Notes under the pieces: model-generated
What the model was told of the DNA's origin: nothing
The model's database searches: none
The model's input: the letters and a program-made list of their open reading frames with translations, nothing else
Shown here: positions 16,168 through 24,841 of the stretch, in pieces
How the letters are laid out: each line of letters opens with the position of its first letter
How positions within the stretch are numbered: position 1 is the stretch's first letter
Made by a program: the position numbers and the translations under genes
DNA from: Myxococcales bacterium
GTDB taxonomy: Bacteria; Myxococcota_A; Polyangia; Haliangiales; Haliangiaceae
Length of the DNA stretch: 64,000 nucleotides
Reading direction: 5' to 3'
NCBI GenBank assembly: GCA_016794525.1
Contig: JAEUJY010000106.1
Coordinates: 28,165-92,164 of the forward strand

Positions 16168-19100
16168 ATGGCCCACCCGACACCCGCCGAGCTGCTGGCC
16201 GCGGACGACTGCCTGCCGGCGGCGGTCGTCGCGCACCTCGCCGGCTGCGCGGCGTGCGCGCGCTTGCGCGGCCTGCGCCGCCCGGCCAGCGACGCGGCCG
16301 CCGCGGACGAGGGCGAGGTCGCCGAGCTGCCGCTCGCCGACGCGGCGCACTACGCGATCGTCGAGGAGCTCCGCGACGGCACCGGCGGCATGGGCCGCGC
16401 GCTGCGCGCCTTCGACCGACGGCTGGGGCGCACCGTCGCGATCAAGCAGCCGCGCGGCGACGGCGGCGCGCCGCTGGCGGCGCTGCTGCGCGAGCGCTTC
16501 GTCGCGGAGGCGCGGCTGACCGCGCGGCTCGAGCATCCGGCGATCGTCACGGTCTACGAGGCCGGGCGGTGGCGCGACGGCGAGCCGTTCTACGCGATGC
16601 GGCTGGTCCGCGGCGCGCCGCTGGCGCGCCTCATCGAGCAGCGGCCGGCGCTGGCCGATCGGCTGGCGCTGCTCGGCGAGGTGATCAAGGTGGGCGAGGC
16701 GCTGGCCTACGCCCACGCCCAGGGCGTGCTGCACCGCGACGTCAAGCCCGCCAACATCATGGTCGGGCCCTACGGGCAGACCGTGCTGATCGACTGGGGC
16801 CTGGCCCGCGATCGCGGCGCGCCCGACGACGTCGCGCCAGCGGGTGGGGCGGCGCCCGGCGTCACCGCGCTGGGCATCGGCACGCCGCACTACATGCCGC
16901 CCGAGCAGGCGGCTGGCGAGGCGCCCGACGAGCGGATCGACATCTACGCGCTCGGCGCGACGCTGTACCACGTGCTGGCCGGCCAGCCGCCGTTCGCCGG
17001 GGACGCCGCCGCCGCGCGCGCCGCGGTGCAGGACGCGGCGCCGCGCCCGCTGGCCGAGCTGGCGGCGGACGCGCCGCCGGCGCTGCGGGCCTGCGTCGCG
17101 CGCGCGATGGCCCGCGATCCCGCGGCCCGGTTCGCGACGATGGCGGAGTTCGTCGACGAGCTGCAGCGGTTCCAGCGCGGCGAGCTGGTGCGCTCGTACC
17201 GCTACGGCTGGCTCGAGCGGCTCGCACGGGCCGCGCAGCGCCACCGCGCGGTGCTGGCGGTGGCGGCGCTGGCGCTGGTCGTGGTCGTCGGCGTCGTCGC
17301 GCAGAGCGTCCGCCGGATCGTCGCCGAGCGCGACGCGCGGGCCCGCGCGCAGCGGCAGGCCGAGGAGGCGTACGCCGAGAGCCGCGGCCAGGCGGCGTCG
17401 CTGCTCGCCGCGCGCACCGCGACCCGCGGCGACGCGCTGCTGGCGGCGCTCGACGGCGTGGCCGGCGCCGCGGCGGGCGATCGCGCCGGGCAGGGGCTGC
17501 TCGACGCGCTGGCCGCGGGGCCGCCGACCCGGGCGCTCGACGCGCACGCCGGCGGCGAGCTGCTGGTCGTCGCGGCCGACGGCGATCGGCTGGTGATCGC
17601 CGGCACCGATCGCACGCTGCGGGTGTGGGGCCGCGACGGTCGCGCGCGCGACGCCATCGCGATCCCGATCGAGCGCACCCGCGCGCTGGTCGCGGCGGGC
17701 GCGCGCGTGCTCGCCTGCGGGTGGGGCCCGGAGGCCGCGTGGGTCGACCTCGATCTGCACGCGGTGACGGTGCTGCGCGCGCCGAGCCCGCTCAACGCCT
17801 GCGCCATCGACGCCGCCGGTCGGCCGATCACCGGGGGCGCGGCCGAGCTGGTGCGCTGGTCGGTCGACGGGACGCGCGCGGCGACCGCGGCGCTCGACGC
17901 GCCGGTCGACGCGATCGCCATCGCCGGCGCGCGGGTGCTCGCCACCACCGGCGCGGGCGATCTGTGGGTGTGGGACGGCGCCGGCCCGCGGCGCGGCCAC
18001 GGCCACGCCGGCACGACCTTCGGGCTCCTGCCGGTCGGCGACGACGCCGCGCTGACCGCCGGGTTCGACGGGCGCGTCGTGCGGTGGCGGCTCGACGGCG
18101 CCCAGCCCGAGGTGGCGGGCGTGCTCTACGAGGAGCCCGGCGCGTCGCTGGGCCAGCTGACGGTGCTCGACGACGATCACCTCGCGGTCCTGTCGCAGGC
18201 GTCGCTGTCGGCCCGGGTGCTGGCGCGGGTCGGCGACGGCTACGCGCTGGCGTGGCGCGCGCCGGCGCGGGTCGTGCGCGACGATCGCGGCCGGGTGCTG
18301 TCGACCAGCGACGCGGGCCTGCTCGAGGTCGCGCCCGCGACCGGGGCCACGGTGCGCGTGCTCGGCGAGCACGAGCCAGGCGCCACGACGATCACGCCGG
18401 TCGGCGACCGCGTCGTCACCGGCGCCAAGAGCGGGGTCGCGACGCTGTGGGCGCTCGACAGCGACGCGGCCTGGCCCGCGCACCGCGGCGAGGTCGCCGC
18501 GCTGGCGCCCGGCCCGGGCGGCGCGATCGCCAGCGCGGGGCTCGACGGGCGCCTGGTGATCCACGCCGGCGACGATCATCGCGTCGCGCTGACCGGTGGC
18601 GCCGAGCTCGTCGCGGTGCGCTGGGCGGCCGCCGCACCGCGGCTGGTCGCGCTCGACGCCGCCGGGGTCGCGACGGTGATCGCGCCGGGCGCGGCGGCGC
18701 CGCTGGCGCGGTTCGACGGGGGCCCGGCCCTCGACGTCGCGATCCGGGACGACGGCGCCGCGGTGGCGATCGCCGGCGCCGACGGCGTCACGACCTGGTC
18801 GCTCGGCGGTCCGGCGCCACCAGCGCTGGCCGCGGCCGGGCCGGCCACGGCGGTGAGCTTCGCCGGGGACGCGGTGATCACCGGCCACCTCGGCAGCGTG
18901 GTGCGCCGCTGGGACGCCGCGGGCGCGCTGACCGCGACCGTGACGCTCGACGACCGGCCCACCACCGGCGTGCGGGCGCTGGCCGTCGCGGGCGGGGCGC
19001 TGCGGGTGGCGCTGCGCGATCGCACCGTCGCCCTCGATCCGGTCACGCTGGCCGAGCGCGGGCGCTGGCCGATCGAGCTCGTCGCCGCCGCGGGGCCTGG

Positions 19101-19461
19101 CTGGATCGGCGCCACCGGGGCGAGCGTCGCGGTGGTGCCCGCGCACGGCCCGCCGCGGCGGCTCGGGCAGCACGCCGCGGTCGTGACCGCGGGCGCCGTC
19201 GCCGGTGATCGAGTCGCGACCGGGGACGCGGCCGGGGCGGTCCGCGTGATCGACGGCGATGGCCGCGCGTGGACCATCCCCCCGGCGGCGGGGGCCCCGG
19301 CGGCGGTGACCGCGCTGGCGTTCGCCGGCGCGCGCCTGATCATCGGCGACGCCCGCGGCGCGCTCCGCGTGGTGCCGCTCGATCGCGCCGCCGGGATCGC
19401 CGCTGCCTGCGCCCGCCTCGCCGCGATCGGCCGCGGCGACGAGACGGCTCACTGCCCCTGA
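16168..19461 (+). CDS. Ser/Thr protein kinase with anti-sigma-like zinc motif, TM and WD40-like propeller
   Basis: This 1097-residue protein begins with H23-x3-C27-x2-C30, the ZAS-type zinc motif of anti-sigma factors. A Hanks-type kinase domain covers about 65-340: glycine loop DGTGGMG, catalytic Lys in AIK (K93), HRDVKPAN (D191), DWG replacing DFG (209-211) and GTPHYMPPEQ. One transmembrane helix lies at about 361-380 (VLAVAALALVVVVGVVA). The remaining 700 residues are repeated short beta segments of WD40 type and would form one or two propellers outside the membrane or in the periplasm. It probably senses a signal and controls the divergent ECF factor by phosphorylation or sequestration; that is inference. 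Confidence 0.88.
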   Translation: MAHPTPAELLAADDCLPAAVVAHLAGCAACARLRGLRRPASDAAAADEGEVAELPLADAAHYAIVEELRDGTGGMGRALRAFDRRLGRTVAIKQPRGDGGAPLAALLRERFVAEARLTARLEHPAIVTVYEAGRWRDGEPFYAMRLVRGAPLARLIEQRPALADRLALLGEVIKVGEALAYAHAQGVLHRDVKPANIMVGPYGQTVLIDWGLARDRGAPDDVAPAGGAAPGVTALGIGTPHYMPPEQAAGEAPDERIDIYALGATLYHVLAGQPPFAGDAAAARAAVQDAAPRPLAELAADAPPALRACVARAMARDPAARFATMAEFVDELQRFQRGELVRSYRYGWLERLARAAQRHRAVLAVAALALVVVVGVVAQSVRRIVAERDARARAQRQAEEAYAESRGQAASLLAARTATRGDALLAALDGVAGAAAGDRAGQGLLDALAAGPPTRALDAHAGGELLVVAADGDRLVIAGTDRTLRVWGRDGRARDAIAIPIERTRALVAAGARVLACGWGPEAAWVDLDLHAVTVLRAPSPLNACAIDAAGRPITGGAAELVRWSVDGTRAATAALDAPVDAIAIAGARVLATTGAGDLWVWDGAGPRRGHGHAGTTFGLLPVGDDAALTAGFDGRVVRWRLDGAQPEVAGVLYEEPGASLGQLTVLDDDHLAVLSQASLSARVLARVGDGYALAWRAPARVVRDDRGRVLSTSDAGLLEVAPATGATVRVLGEHEPGATTITPVGDRVVTGAKSGVATLWALDSDAAWPAHRGEVAALAPGPGGAIASAGLDGRLVIHAGDDHRVALTGGAELVAVRWAAAAPRLVALDAAGVATVIAPGAAAPLARFDGGPALDVAIRDDGAAVAIAGADGVTTWSLGGPAPPALAAAGPATAVSFAGDAVITGHLGSVVRRWDAAGALTATVTLDDRPTTGVRALAVAGGALRVALRDRTVALDPVTLAERGRWPIELVAAAGPGWIGATGASVAVVPAHGPPRRLGQHAAVVTAGAVAGDRVATGDAAGAVRVIDGDGRAWTIPPAAGAPAAVTALAFAGARLIIGDARGALRVVPLDRAAGIAAACARLAAIGRGDETAHCP

Positions 19462-20024
19462 CGGAACGCGACGTCGCTGATCCGCAGGCGCGCGCGCCGC
19501 CGCGGCGGCGCCTTGATCGCCACCGCCAGCGCGCCCGCCGCCGGTCCGGGCCCGCGCGGCCAGCGCCCGACCCGCGCGCCGTCGACCCACAGCTCGAGGG
19601 TCGCGTCACCCTGGCGGACCTCGATGGCCGTGGTCCGCTGCGTGCGCAGGCCGGGCAGGGGCTGGAAGCCGGCGAACGTGGCGTTGTCGTCCCACAGCGC
19701 CAGCTCGCCGTCGCGCAGCAAGATCACGCCGCCGGACGGCAGCCAGACCTCGCACGCGCTGACGTCGGCGTCGAGCCGTCGCCAGCGCAGCGCCAGCGTG
19801 AACGGCCCGCGCAGCCCGGTGACGAGCGCGGCGCGGCCGAACGCGTAGGCGGCGTCGGCGGCGTCGGTGGTCACCAGCCAGACGCCCGGCGTCGCGCCCG
19901 CGGCCACCGCGCCGATGTCCGCCACCGGCTGCACCGCGGGCACCGGCCGCGCCGCCGGCTGCGCCCCGGCCGGCGCGGCCGTGGCCACGAGCGCGAGGGC
20001 GAGGGCGACGAGCCAGCGTGTCAC
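19449..20024 (-). CDS. Secreted protein with LamG-like lectin fold
   Basis: This 191-residue protein starts at GTG 20024 with a strong signal peptide (WLVALALALVATAAPAGAQ). The mature part is a beta-sandwich candidate: GPFTLALRWRRLDADVSACEVWLPSGG, then DNATFAGFQPLPGLRTQRTTAIEVRQGDATLELWVDGARVG. A closing RISDVAF strand follows. This is the layout of concanavalin-type LamG or DUF1080-like domains that bind sugars. The match is by pattern only. It overlaps the kinase stop tail to tail by 13 bases and is transcribed alone. Confidence 0.6.
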   Translation of the reverse strand: MTRWLVALALALVATAAPAGAQPAARPVPAVQPVADIGAVAAGATPGVWLVTTDAADAAYAFGRAALVTGLRGPFTLALRWRRLDADVSACEVWLPSGGVILLRDGELALWDDNATFAGFQPLPGLRTQRTTAIEVRQGDATLELWVDGARVGRWPRGPGPAAGALAVAIKAPPRRRARLRISDVAFRQGQ

Positions 20025-20130
20025 CCGCCGAGGATCGCACAGGCGCAGGTCGAGATCGCGGAATCGACACCCGCCGTCTGACGCCGCGCGCCCTCGCGCC
20101 GTCTCCCTGCTCACACCCATGGGAGCCCTG

Positions 20131-20838
20131 ATGCCGACTCGCACCGCCGTCGCCGCGCTGGCGCTGACCGCGGCCCTCGCCGGGCCCGCGCGCGCCGACA
20201 ACCCGTCCTACGCCGTGATCATGATCGGTGTCCAGGTCAGCCCCACCGACCTCCACCACGCGCCGACCGGCGACGCCGCCTTCACCACGACCGCGGTGCC
20301 GACGTTCGGCACCCGCGTCTGGGGGCCGCGCAAGCTCCCGCTGTACCTCGGCATCCACATCGACGCGCTCGCGGCGCTCGGCCACCTGAGCGCCGCGCCG
20401 CGGGTGATGCCGATCATCGGCACGGACGCCGGCCTCACCTTCCCGCTGGCCGGCGGCCGGGCCGGGGTGGGCGCGGCGTTCAACGCGGTCAACGTCGCGC
20501 ACCCCGCGTTCATCGCGGCGGACGACGACCACGTCAACGACATCGCCGGTCAGCTGCGCTACACGCGCCCGGTCGCGCACCGCGCGCGGATCGACCTCAT
20601 GCTGGCGGTCGGCGCGACCGGTGGCCCAGGGCACGACAAAGGGGGCCTCTTTGCCAGCCAGGCCCAGGTGCTGGTCAAGCTCGGACGGCGTCTGTCGGTC
20701 TACGGCGCCGCCGGCTACGAGGTCCGCACCTACGAGGACGCCGCCGCCGCCGAGGGCGAGCTGGTCTTCACCACCGCGATGTTCCGCGCCGGCATCGCGC
20801 TCCACGAGATCGGCCCCCTCGGCTACAACGACTTCTGA
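20131..20838 (+). CDS. Secreted protein, possible outer-membrane beta-barrel
   Basis: This 235-residue protein starts at ATG 20131 with GGGAG upstream; the ATG at 20119 lacks such a site. The signal peptide MPTRTAVAALALTAALAGPARAD is clear. The mature chain has barrel-like alternating strands (LPLYLGIHIDALAALGHL, AGLTFPLAGGRAGVGAAFNAV, VLVKLGRRLSVYGAAGYEVRTY). It has no recognised family. The next gene starts nine bases downstream with its own strong ribosome site and encodes a similar product, so the two are probably co-expressed envelope proteins. Confidence 0.65.
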   Translation: MPTRTAVAALALTAALAGPARADNPSYAVIMIGVQVSPTDLHHAPTGDAAFTTTAVPTFGTRVWGPRKLPLYLGIHIDALAALGHLSAAPRVMPIIGTDAGLTFPLAGGRAGVGAAFNAVNVAHPAFIAADDDHVNDIAGQLRYTRPVAHRARIDLMLAVGATGGPGHDKGGLFASQAQVLVKLGRRLSVYGAAGYEVRTYEDAAAAEGELVFTTAMFRAGIALHEIGPLGYNDF

Positions 20839-20847
20839 GGAGGCGCG

Positions 20848-21543
20848 ATGCGTTCCGCTCGTCCGGGTCTCATCGCCGCGGCGCTGCTCGCGCTCGCGCT
20901 CACGTCCGCGCGCCGCGCCGACGCCGACGTCTCGACCTTCCGCGTGCTCGGCGGCATCTCGCTCGACACCGGGGCCAACGGCGTGTTCGCGCGCGGCGAT
21001 CTGCGGGTCGGCCCGCGCCTCACGGCGACCGTCCGCGCCAACCTGGTCTTGCGCGGCGGCGGCGGCCCGTACCCCGACAGCTGGCCGCTCACCGCCGAGG
21101 CCGGGCTGACCCTCGGCAAGCCGCCGCCACCGCCCGGCACGCTCGGGATGCGGTTCCACAGCGGCTGGCGCGCCGGGGCGTACTACCAGGACCGGGTCGA
21201 GGCGCTGGGCGAGTCGCTGTTCAAGACCTTCGTGCCGTCGACGACGATCGGCGCCTACGCCGGGTGGGGGTTCGGGTTGCCCGGTCCGAAGGTGCGCTTC
21301 GCGCTCGCGTTCGACCTCTTGCTCGGGGCGGTGGTGGCCCGCGGCGAGCCCAGGGACGAGCTCGGCGCGCCGGTCGTCGATCCCGAGCCCGACCCTGGCC
21401 ACGTCGGCGGGCGCCTCGACTTCACCACCGGGATCGGACCCGAGCCGTACGGCCTCGGGCTCGACATCCAGATGGGGTATCGCCCCGGCCTCGCGACCGC
21501 GTGGTTCGTGACCGTCGGGCTCGGGATCTACCTCGGCGCGTGA
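20848..21543 (+). CDS. Secreted protein, possible outer-membrane beta-barrel
   Basis: This 231-residue protein has a GAGGAGG ribosome site seven bases before its ATG. A signal peptide (LIAAALLALALTSARRADAD) precedes a Gly-rich chain with amphipathic strands such as RLTATVRANLVLRGGGG, FHSGWRAGAYYQDRV and PYGLGLDIQMGYRPGL, ending in a hydrophobic FVTVGLGIYLGA. The final alternating strand and small size fit an outer-membrane barrel. There is no cysteine in the mature part. It is the second gene of a two-gene unit and faces the hydrolase gene at 21573 tail to tail. Confidence 0.65.
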   Translation: MRSARPGLIAAALLALALTSARRADADVSTFRVLGGISLDTGANGVFARGDLRVGPRLTATVRANLVLRGGGGPYPDSWPLTAEAGLTLGKPPPPPGTLGMRFHSGWRAGAYYQDRVEALGESLFKTFVPSTTIGAYAGWGFGLPGPKVRFALAFDLLLGAVVARGEPRDELGAPVVDPEPDPGHVGGRLDFTTGIGPEPYGLGLDIQMGYRPGLATAWFVTVGLGIYLGA

Positions 21544-21572
21544 CGCGCCGGCGCCGGCCGCTCACGGGCGGC

Positions 21573-23354
21573 TCAGTAGCAGTACCCGTAGTACCCGTAG
21601 TACTGGCAGTAGTACGACCACGGGTCGTAGTACGTCGCGTCGTACAGGACGTCGCCGTCCTCGACGCCGGGCATCGGCGACGGGAGATCGGCGCGGTAGA
21701 CTCGGTACAGGGTGCCGCCGCCCCACAGCGCGGCGCCGCTGTCCCACGACGCGATCTGGGTGTCGGAGATCGTGGTGCCCGTGTAGTTGTCGTAGGCGCC
21801 GTAGCCGACGACGTAGGTGGCCGTGGCGTGGCAGGTGCCGTCCTGGTCGCGCCAGCTGTTCGCGTACGCGCCGCCCTGCGGCGTCGCGCCGACCATGCCG
21901 AACCCGTCCCAGGTGCGGACCTGGCCGTCGTTGCAGGCGGCGGTCCGGGACGCGTACTCGACGCCGTCGCAGCGCGCCCCGGAGTAGTAGCTGCGGTAGC
22001 TGTCGCCCGGCGCCATGCACAGCGCCTCGCCGCAGCCGCACGCCTCGGTCCCGGTGCGGTCCTGGTTGCAGCAGCCGTCGGCGCAGGTCGCGTAGAGCAC
22101 GTTCGTGCCGCTGAACGTAGGCGAGCCGCAGGTCGGCGCCGCGGCCAGCGGCAGCTCCCCGTTGTCGGTGTCGGGCACGCCGTCGGCCTCCTCGGTGGTG
22201 ATCAGCGCCTGCGGCACCTCGGCCGGCACCTGCACCGTGTCCTCGCACGTCGGGTACGTCCACCCGGCGAGGTGGAGGCTGGCGTTGTAGACGCCGGGGG
22301 CGAAGATGCCGCGGTGGTCCTGCGGGAACAGCGGCACCTGTGCGTAGGTGCGCCACGCGAACTTGGCGGCGCCGTCGGCGTGGCTGGTGTGGCCCAGCGT
22401 GTCGGCGTAGCCGGCCGCCGAGTGGACGGGGACGGCGCCGTCGCCGAGCCCGCCGGGCAGGTACGAGTTGCCGCACACCTTGAGCTTCACCTTCGAGACC
22501 AGCCAGCCGATCAGGCTGACCACGACGACGCCCACCGCGAACGCGATCGGGTTGGAGATGAGGCCCTTGAGCACGTTGCCGGCCTGAGCGATCAGGTTGC
22601 CGACGGTGATCGCGCCGAAGGTCGCGTACGTCTGGTACGCGAACTGCGCCGCCGAGACCAGGCCCTTGGCCACGCTCTTCTTGACGTTGATCTTGGCGCA
22701 CATGTCGACGCTGCCGGCGTAGTGGTACATGGGCGCGCCGGCGCCGTTCTGGATGTACGCGAACGTGCCGCGCATCGAGTTGGTCGTCAGGTCGGCGTCG
22801 ATCGCCGCGGCGCCGCCCTGGTCGGACTGCGTGAGCTTCGCCAGCAGCTTCACGTACCAGCGCGTCGAGACGTTCGCGACCTCGGTGCCGCCCGCGGCCG
22901 AGGCGATCGCCTCGGTCCACAGCACGCCGTTGGCCGGCCGCCCCTGCGCGCGGAGATCGTCGAGCGCGAGCAGCGTCCGGGCGCACCCGGCGCTGTGGCA
23001 GACGATCACGCAGCGGCGCGGCGCGGTGCAGTTGGCGGCCAGGGTCTCGGCCACCGTGGAGCGCGCGTACCAGTCGGTCAGCCGCGCGCTGCCGTCGTAG
23101 TTCATCCACTGGTGCGACCAGTTCCAGGTCGCGGACAGGAGCGCCTGCGCCGGCCACTGGTTCATCGCGCGGCCGTGGACGTAGACGATGCGATCGTTGG
23201 TCCAGGGATCGTCGCTCGGGTACTGCGCCGTCGCCGGCGTGGGTCGGCAGGTGGTGGCGCGCGCGGTCGGCATCGCCCACAGCGTCGCGGCCAGGAAGGC
23301 GAGCGCGGTGGCCATCGCCAGCGCGCGGAGATCGAGGGATGGACGTCGGATCAT
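21573..23354 (-). CDS. Alpha/beta-hydrolase-like secreted protein with Cys-rich and Tyr-rich C-terminus
   Basis: This 593-residue protein has an N-terminal signal (ALAMATALAFLAATLWAMPTARA). An alpha/beta-hydrolase core follows: IVYVHGRAMNQWP (oxyanion region) and VIVCHSAGCARTLLAL, with the nucleophile Ser in a CHSAG elbow. A later hydrophobic stretch, FAVGVVVVSLIGWLV, may span or embed in a membrane. The C-terminal third has many cysteines (CADGCCNQDRTGTEACGCGEALC) and ends in a tail of alternating Tyr, Gly and Cys (YYCQYYGYYGYCY). The tail is not part of any hydrolase family I know. Its start overlaps the stop of the membrane-protein gene upstream. Confidence 0.7.
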   Translation of the reverse strand: MIRRPSLDLRALAMATALAFLAATLWAMPTARATTCRPTPATAQYPSDDPWTNDRIVYVHGRAMNQWPAQALLSATWNWSHQWMNYDGSARLTDWYARSTVAETLAANCTAPRRCVIVCHSAGCARTLLALDDLRAQGRPANGVLWTEAIASAAGGTEVANVSTRWYVKLLAKLTQSDQGGAAAIDADLTTNSMRGTFAYIQNGAGAPMYHYAGSVDMCAKINVKKSVAKGLVSAAQFAYQTYATFGAITVGNLIAQAGNVLKGLISNPIAFAVGVVVVSLIGWLVSKVKLKVCGNSYLPGGLGDGAVPVHSAAGYADTLGHTSHADGAAKFAWRTYAQVPLFPQDHRGIFAPGVYNASLHLAGWTYPTCEDTVQVPAEVPQALITTEEADGVPDTDNGELPLAAAPTCGSPTFSGTNVLYATCADGCCNQDRTGTEACGCGEALCMAPGDSYRSYYSGARCDGVEYASRTAACNDGQVRTWDGFGMVGATPQGGAYANSWRDQDGTCHATATYVVGYGAYDNYTGTTISDTQIASWDSGAALWGGGTLYRVYRADLPSPMPGVEDGDVLYDATYYDPWSYYCQYYGYYGYCY

Positions 23355-24628
23355 CGGGGGCCTCCGGTGCGCAGGTCGTGGTCGAGCTGCTGGTACTGGT
23401 CGAGGTGGGCGCGGGTGTCGGCGTCGTCGAACGCGGCGCCCGCGAAGTCGGTCGCGCGGTACGGCCGCGTCACGAAGCTCGGATCGTCGGGGTGCTGCCA
23501 GAACCGCTCGGCGATGTCGCCGTCGAACAGCTTGATGAAGCCGTGCAGCGCCTTGATCCGGTACGGTCCGTCGACCGCGGCCTCGCGGATCGCGCGGCCG
23601 AAGAAGGTCAGCCGGACGCTCTGGCGGCCGAGCGCGGTGGGGCGCACGTAGTCGTCGAACACCGCGATCGCCTTCGCGCCGGCGGCGTCGTACAGCGTCG
23701 CCGTGATGCGCACCGGGTCCCTGGACTTGACGTCGACGTCGAGGTCCACGGCCAGCGAGCCGTCGACGATCCGGTCGCCGGCCCAGCCCACGACGTCGAA
23801 CACCGGCTGCGCCGTGTAGCGGAACGGCGACTCGAAGGGGAAGGTGTGATCGGCGGCGGTGACCCAGGCGACGAACTGGACGTCGTGGGGCGCGGCCGCC
23901 AGCTCGGCGACCTGCGCGGGCTCGAACCTCGCGGTCCAGCGCGGCCCGTCGGCGACGAACGGGATCGCCGCGACCGTGATCCACTCGTCGTCGGGCCCGA
24001 CCATCTGGATCTCGCCCTGCACCTGCGCCGGATACCCGCGGCGCTGGCCGTCCTCGTCGACGTAGACCTCGACGGTCGCGGTGATCGCCTCGCCCGGGCC
24101 GGCGAACATGCGGTCGAGCTGGAGCTCGCCGTGGAGATCGCGCGCGTCCGGAGTCCGGGTGAACGGCTGGGACCGCGGCCCCAGCTGGTTCCACGCGGTC
24201 AGGTGCTGGGTCGTCGCGTCCGCGGGGCGCGACCACACCGGGTACTGCATCGTCTCGCGGTAGACGGCCTCGGTGTGGGCCAGCCGCGCGACCGCGGCCT
24301 GGACCAGCTCGTCCTCGGTCAGGTCGGGCGGCAAGCCGCCCGCGACGATGGTGGTGTCGACGTCCGCGCTCGCGCGTGTGGCCGGCCGGGCGACGCGCAT
24401 GTCGCCGGCGGGTCCCGGGGGCCGCGCGGGCGCGCGGTCGAGCGCCGCGACCTGCACCGGGGCGGCCCGGTCGGCGGCCGGCGGCGCGGCGCGGCGCAGC
24501 GCGATCACCAGCGCGACCCCCAGCGCCGCCGCGATGAGCGCAGCGACGACATGGCCGCGACCCTCGGGTGGGGCGCGCCCGGGGCCGGCGGCCCTGCGTG
24601 GCGCGCGTGAACGACGAGATGGTTGCAC
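23351..24628 (-). CDS. Membrane-anchored protein of unknown function
   Basis: This 425-residue protein starts at GTG 24628, chosen because GAGGAG lies seven bases upstream; longer in-frame starts lack one. A basic N-terminus is followed by one transmembrane helix (HVVAALIAAALGVALVIAL, about residues 27-45), so the rest faces the periplasm. After a Pro/Ala-rich linker come beta-rich segments (ITATVEVYVDEDGQRRGYPAQVQGEIQ, SVRLTFFGRAIREA, YRIKALHGFIKLFDGD) suggesting two or three Ig-like domains. No family is recognised. It is translationally coupled to the hydrolase gene (ATGA), so the two likely work together at the cell surface. Confidence 0.65.
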   Translation of the reverse strand: MQPSRRSRAPRRAAGPGRAPPEGRGHVVAALIAAALGVALVIALRRAAPPAADRAAPVQVAALDRAPARPPGPAGDMRVARPATRASADVDTTIVAGGLPPDLTEDELVQAAVARLAHTEAVYRETMQYPVWSRPADATTQHLTAWNQLGPRSQPFTRTPDARDLHGELQLDRMFAGPGEAITATVEVYVDEDGQRRGYPAQVQGEIQMVGPDDEWITVAAIPFVADGPRWTARFEPAQVAELAAAPHDVQFVAWVTAADHTFPFESPFRYTAQPVFDVVGWAGDRIVDGSLAVDLDVDVKSRDPVRITATLYDAAGAKAIAVFDDYVRPTALGRQSVRLTFFGRAIREAAVDGPYRIKALHGFIKLFDGDIAERFWQHPDDPSFVTRPYRATDFAGAAFDDADTRAHLDQYQQLDHDLRTGGPR

Positions 24629-24841
24629 GGACGGACTCCTCACCGGGCCGCGGATGCACGTCGCCATCGTCGCCGTGGCCCCCCCCGGGCGGCGATGCAG
24701 GTCGAGCGGGCGCAGCCCCGATCGACGCGCCCAGCGAACCACGCCGCCTCGCCCCGGCGGAATGACCGAACCCGCCAGTCGCGTGGCGCGTGCGACACGG
24801 CGCCGCGCGTCATCGCACGCCGCTCGTCGCCGCGCGCCGGC

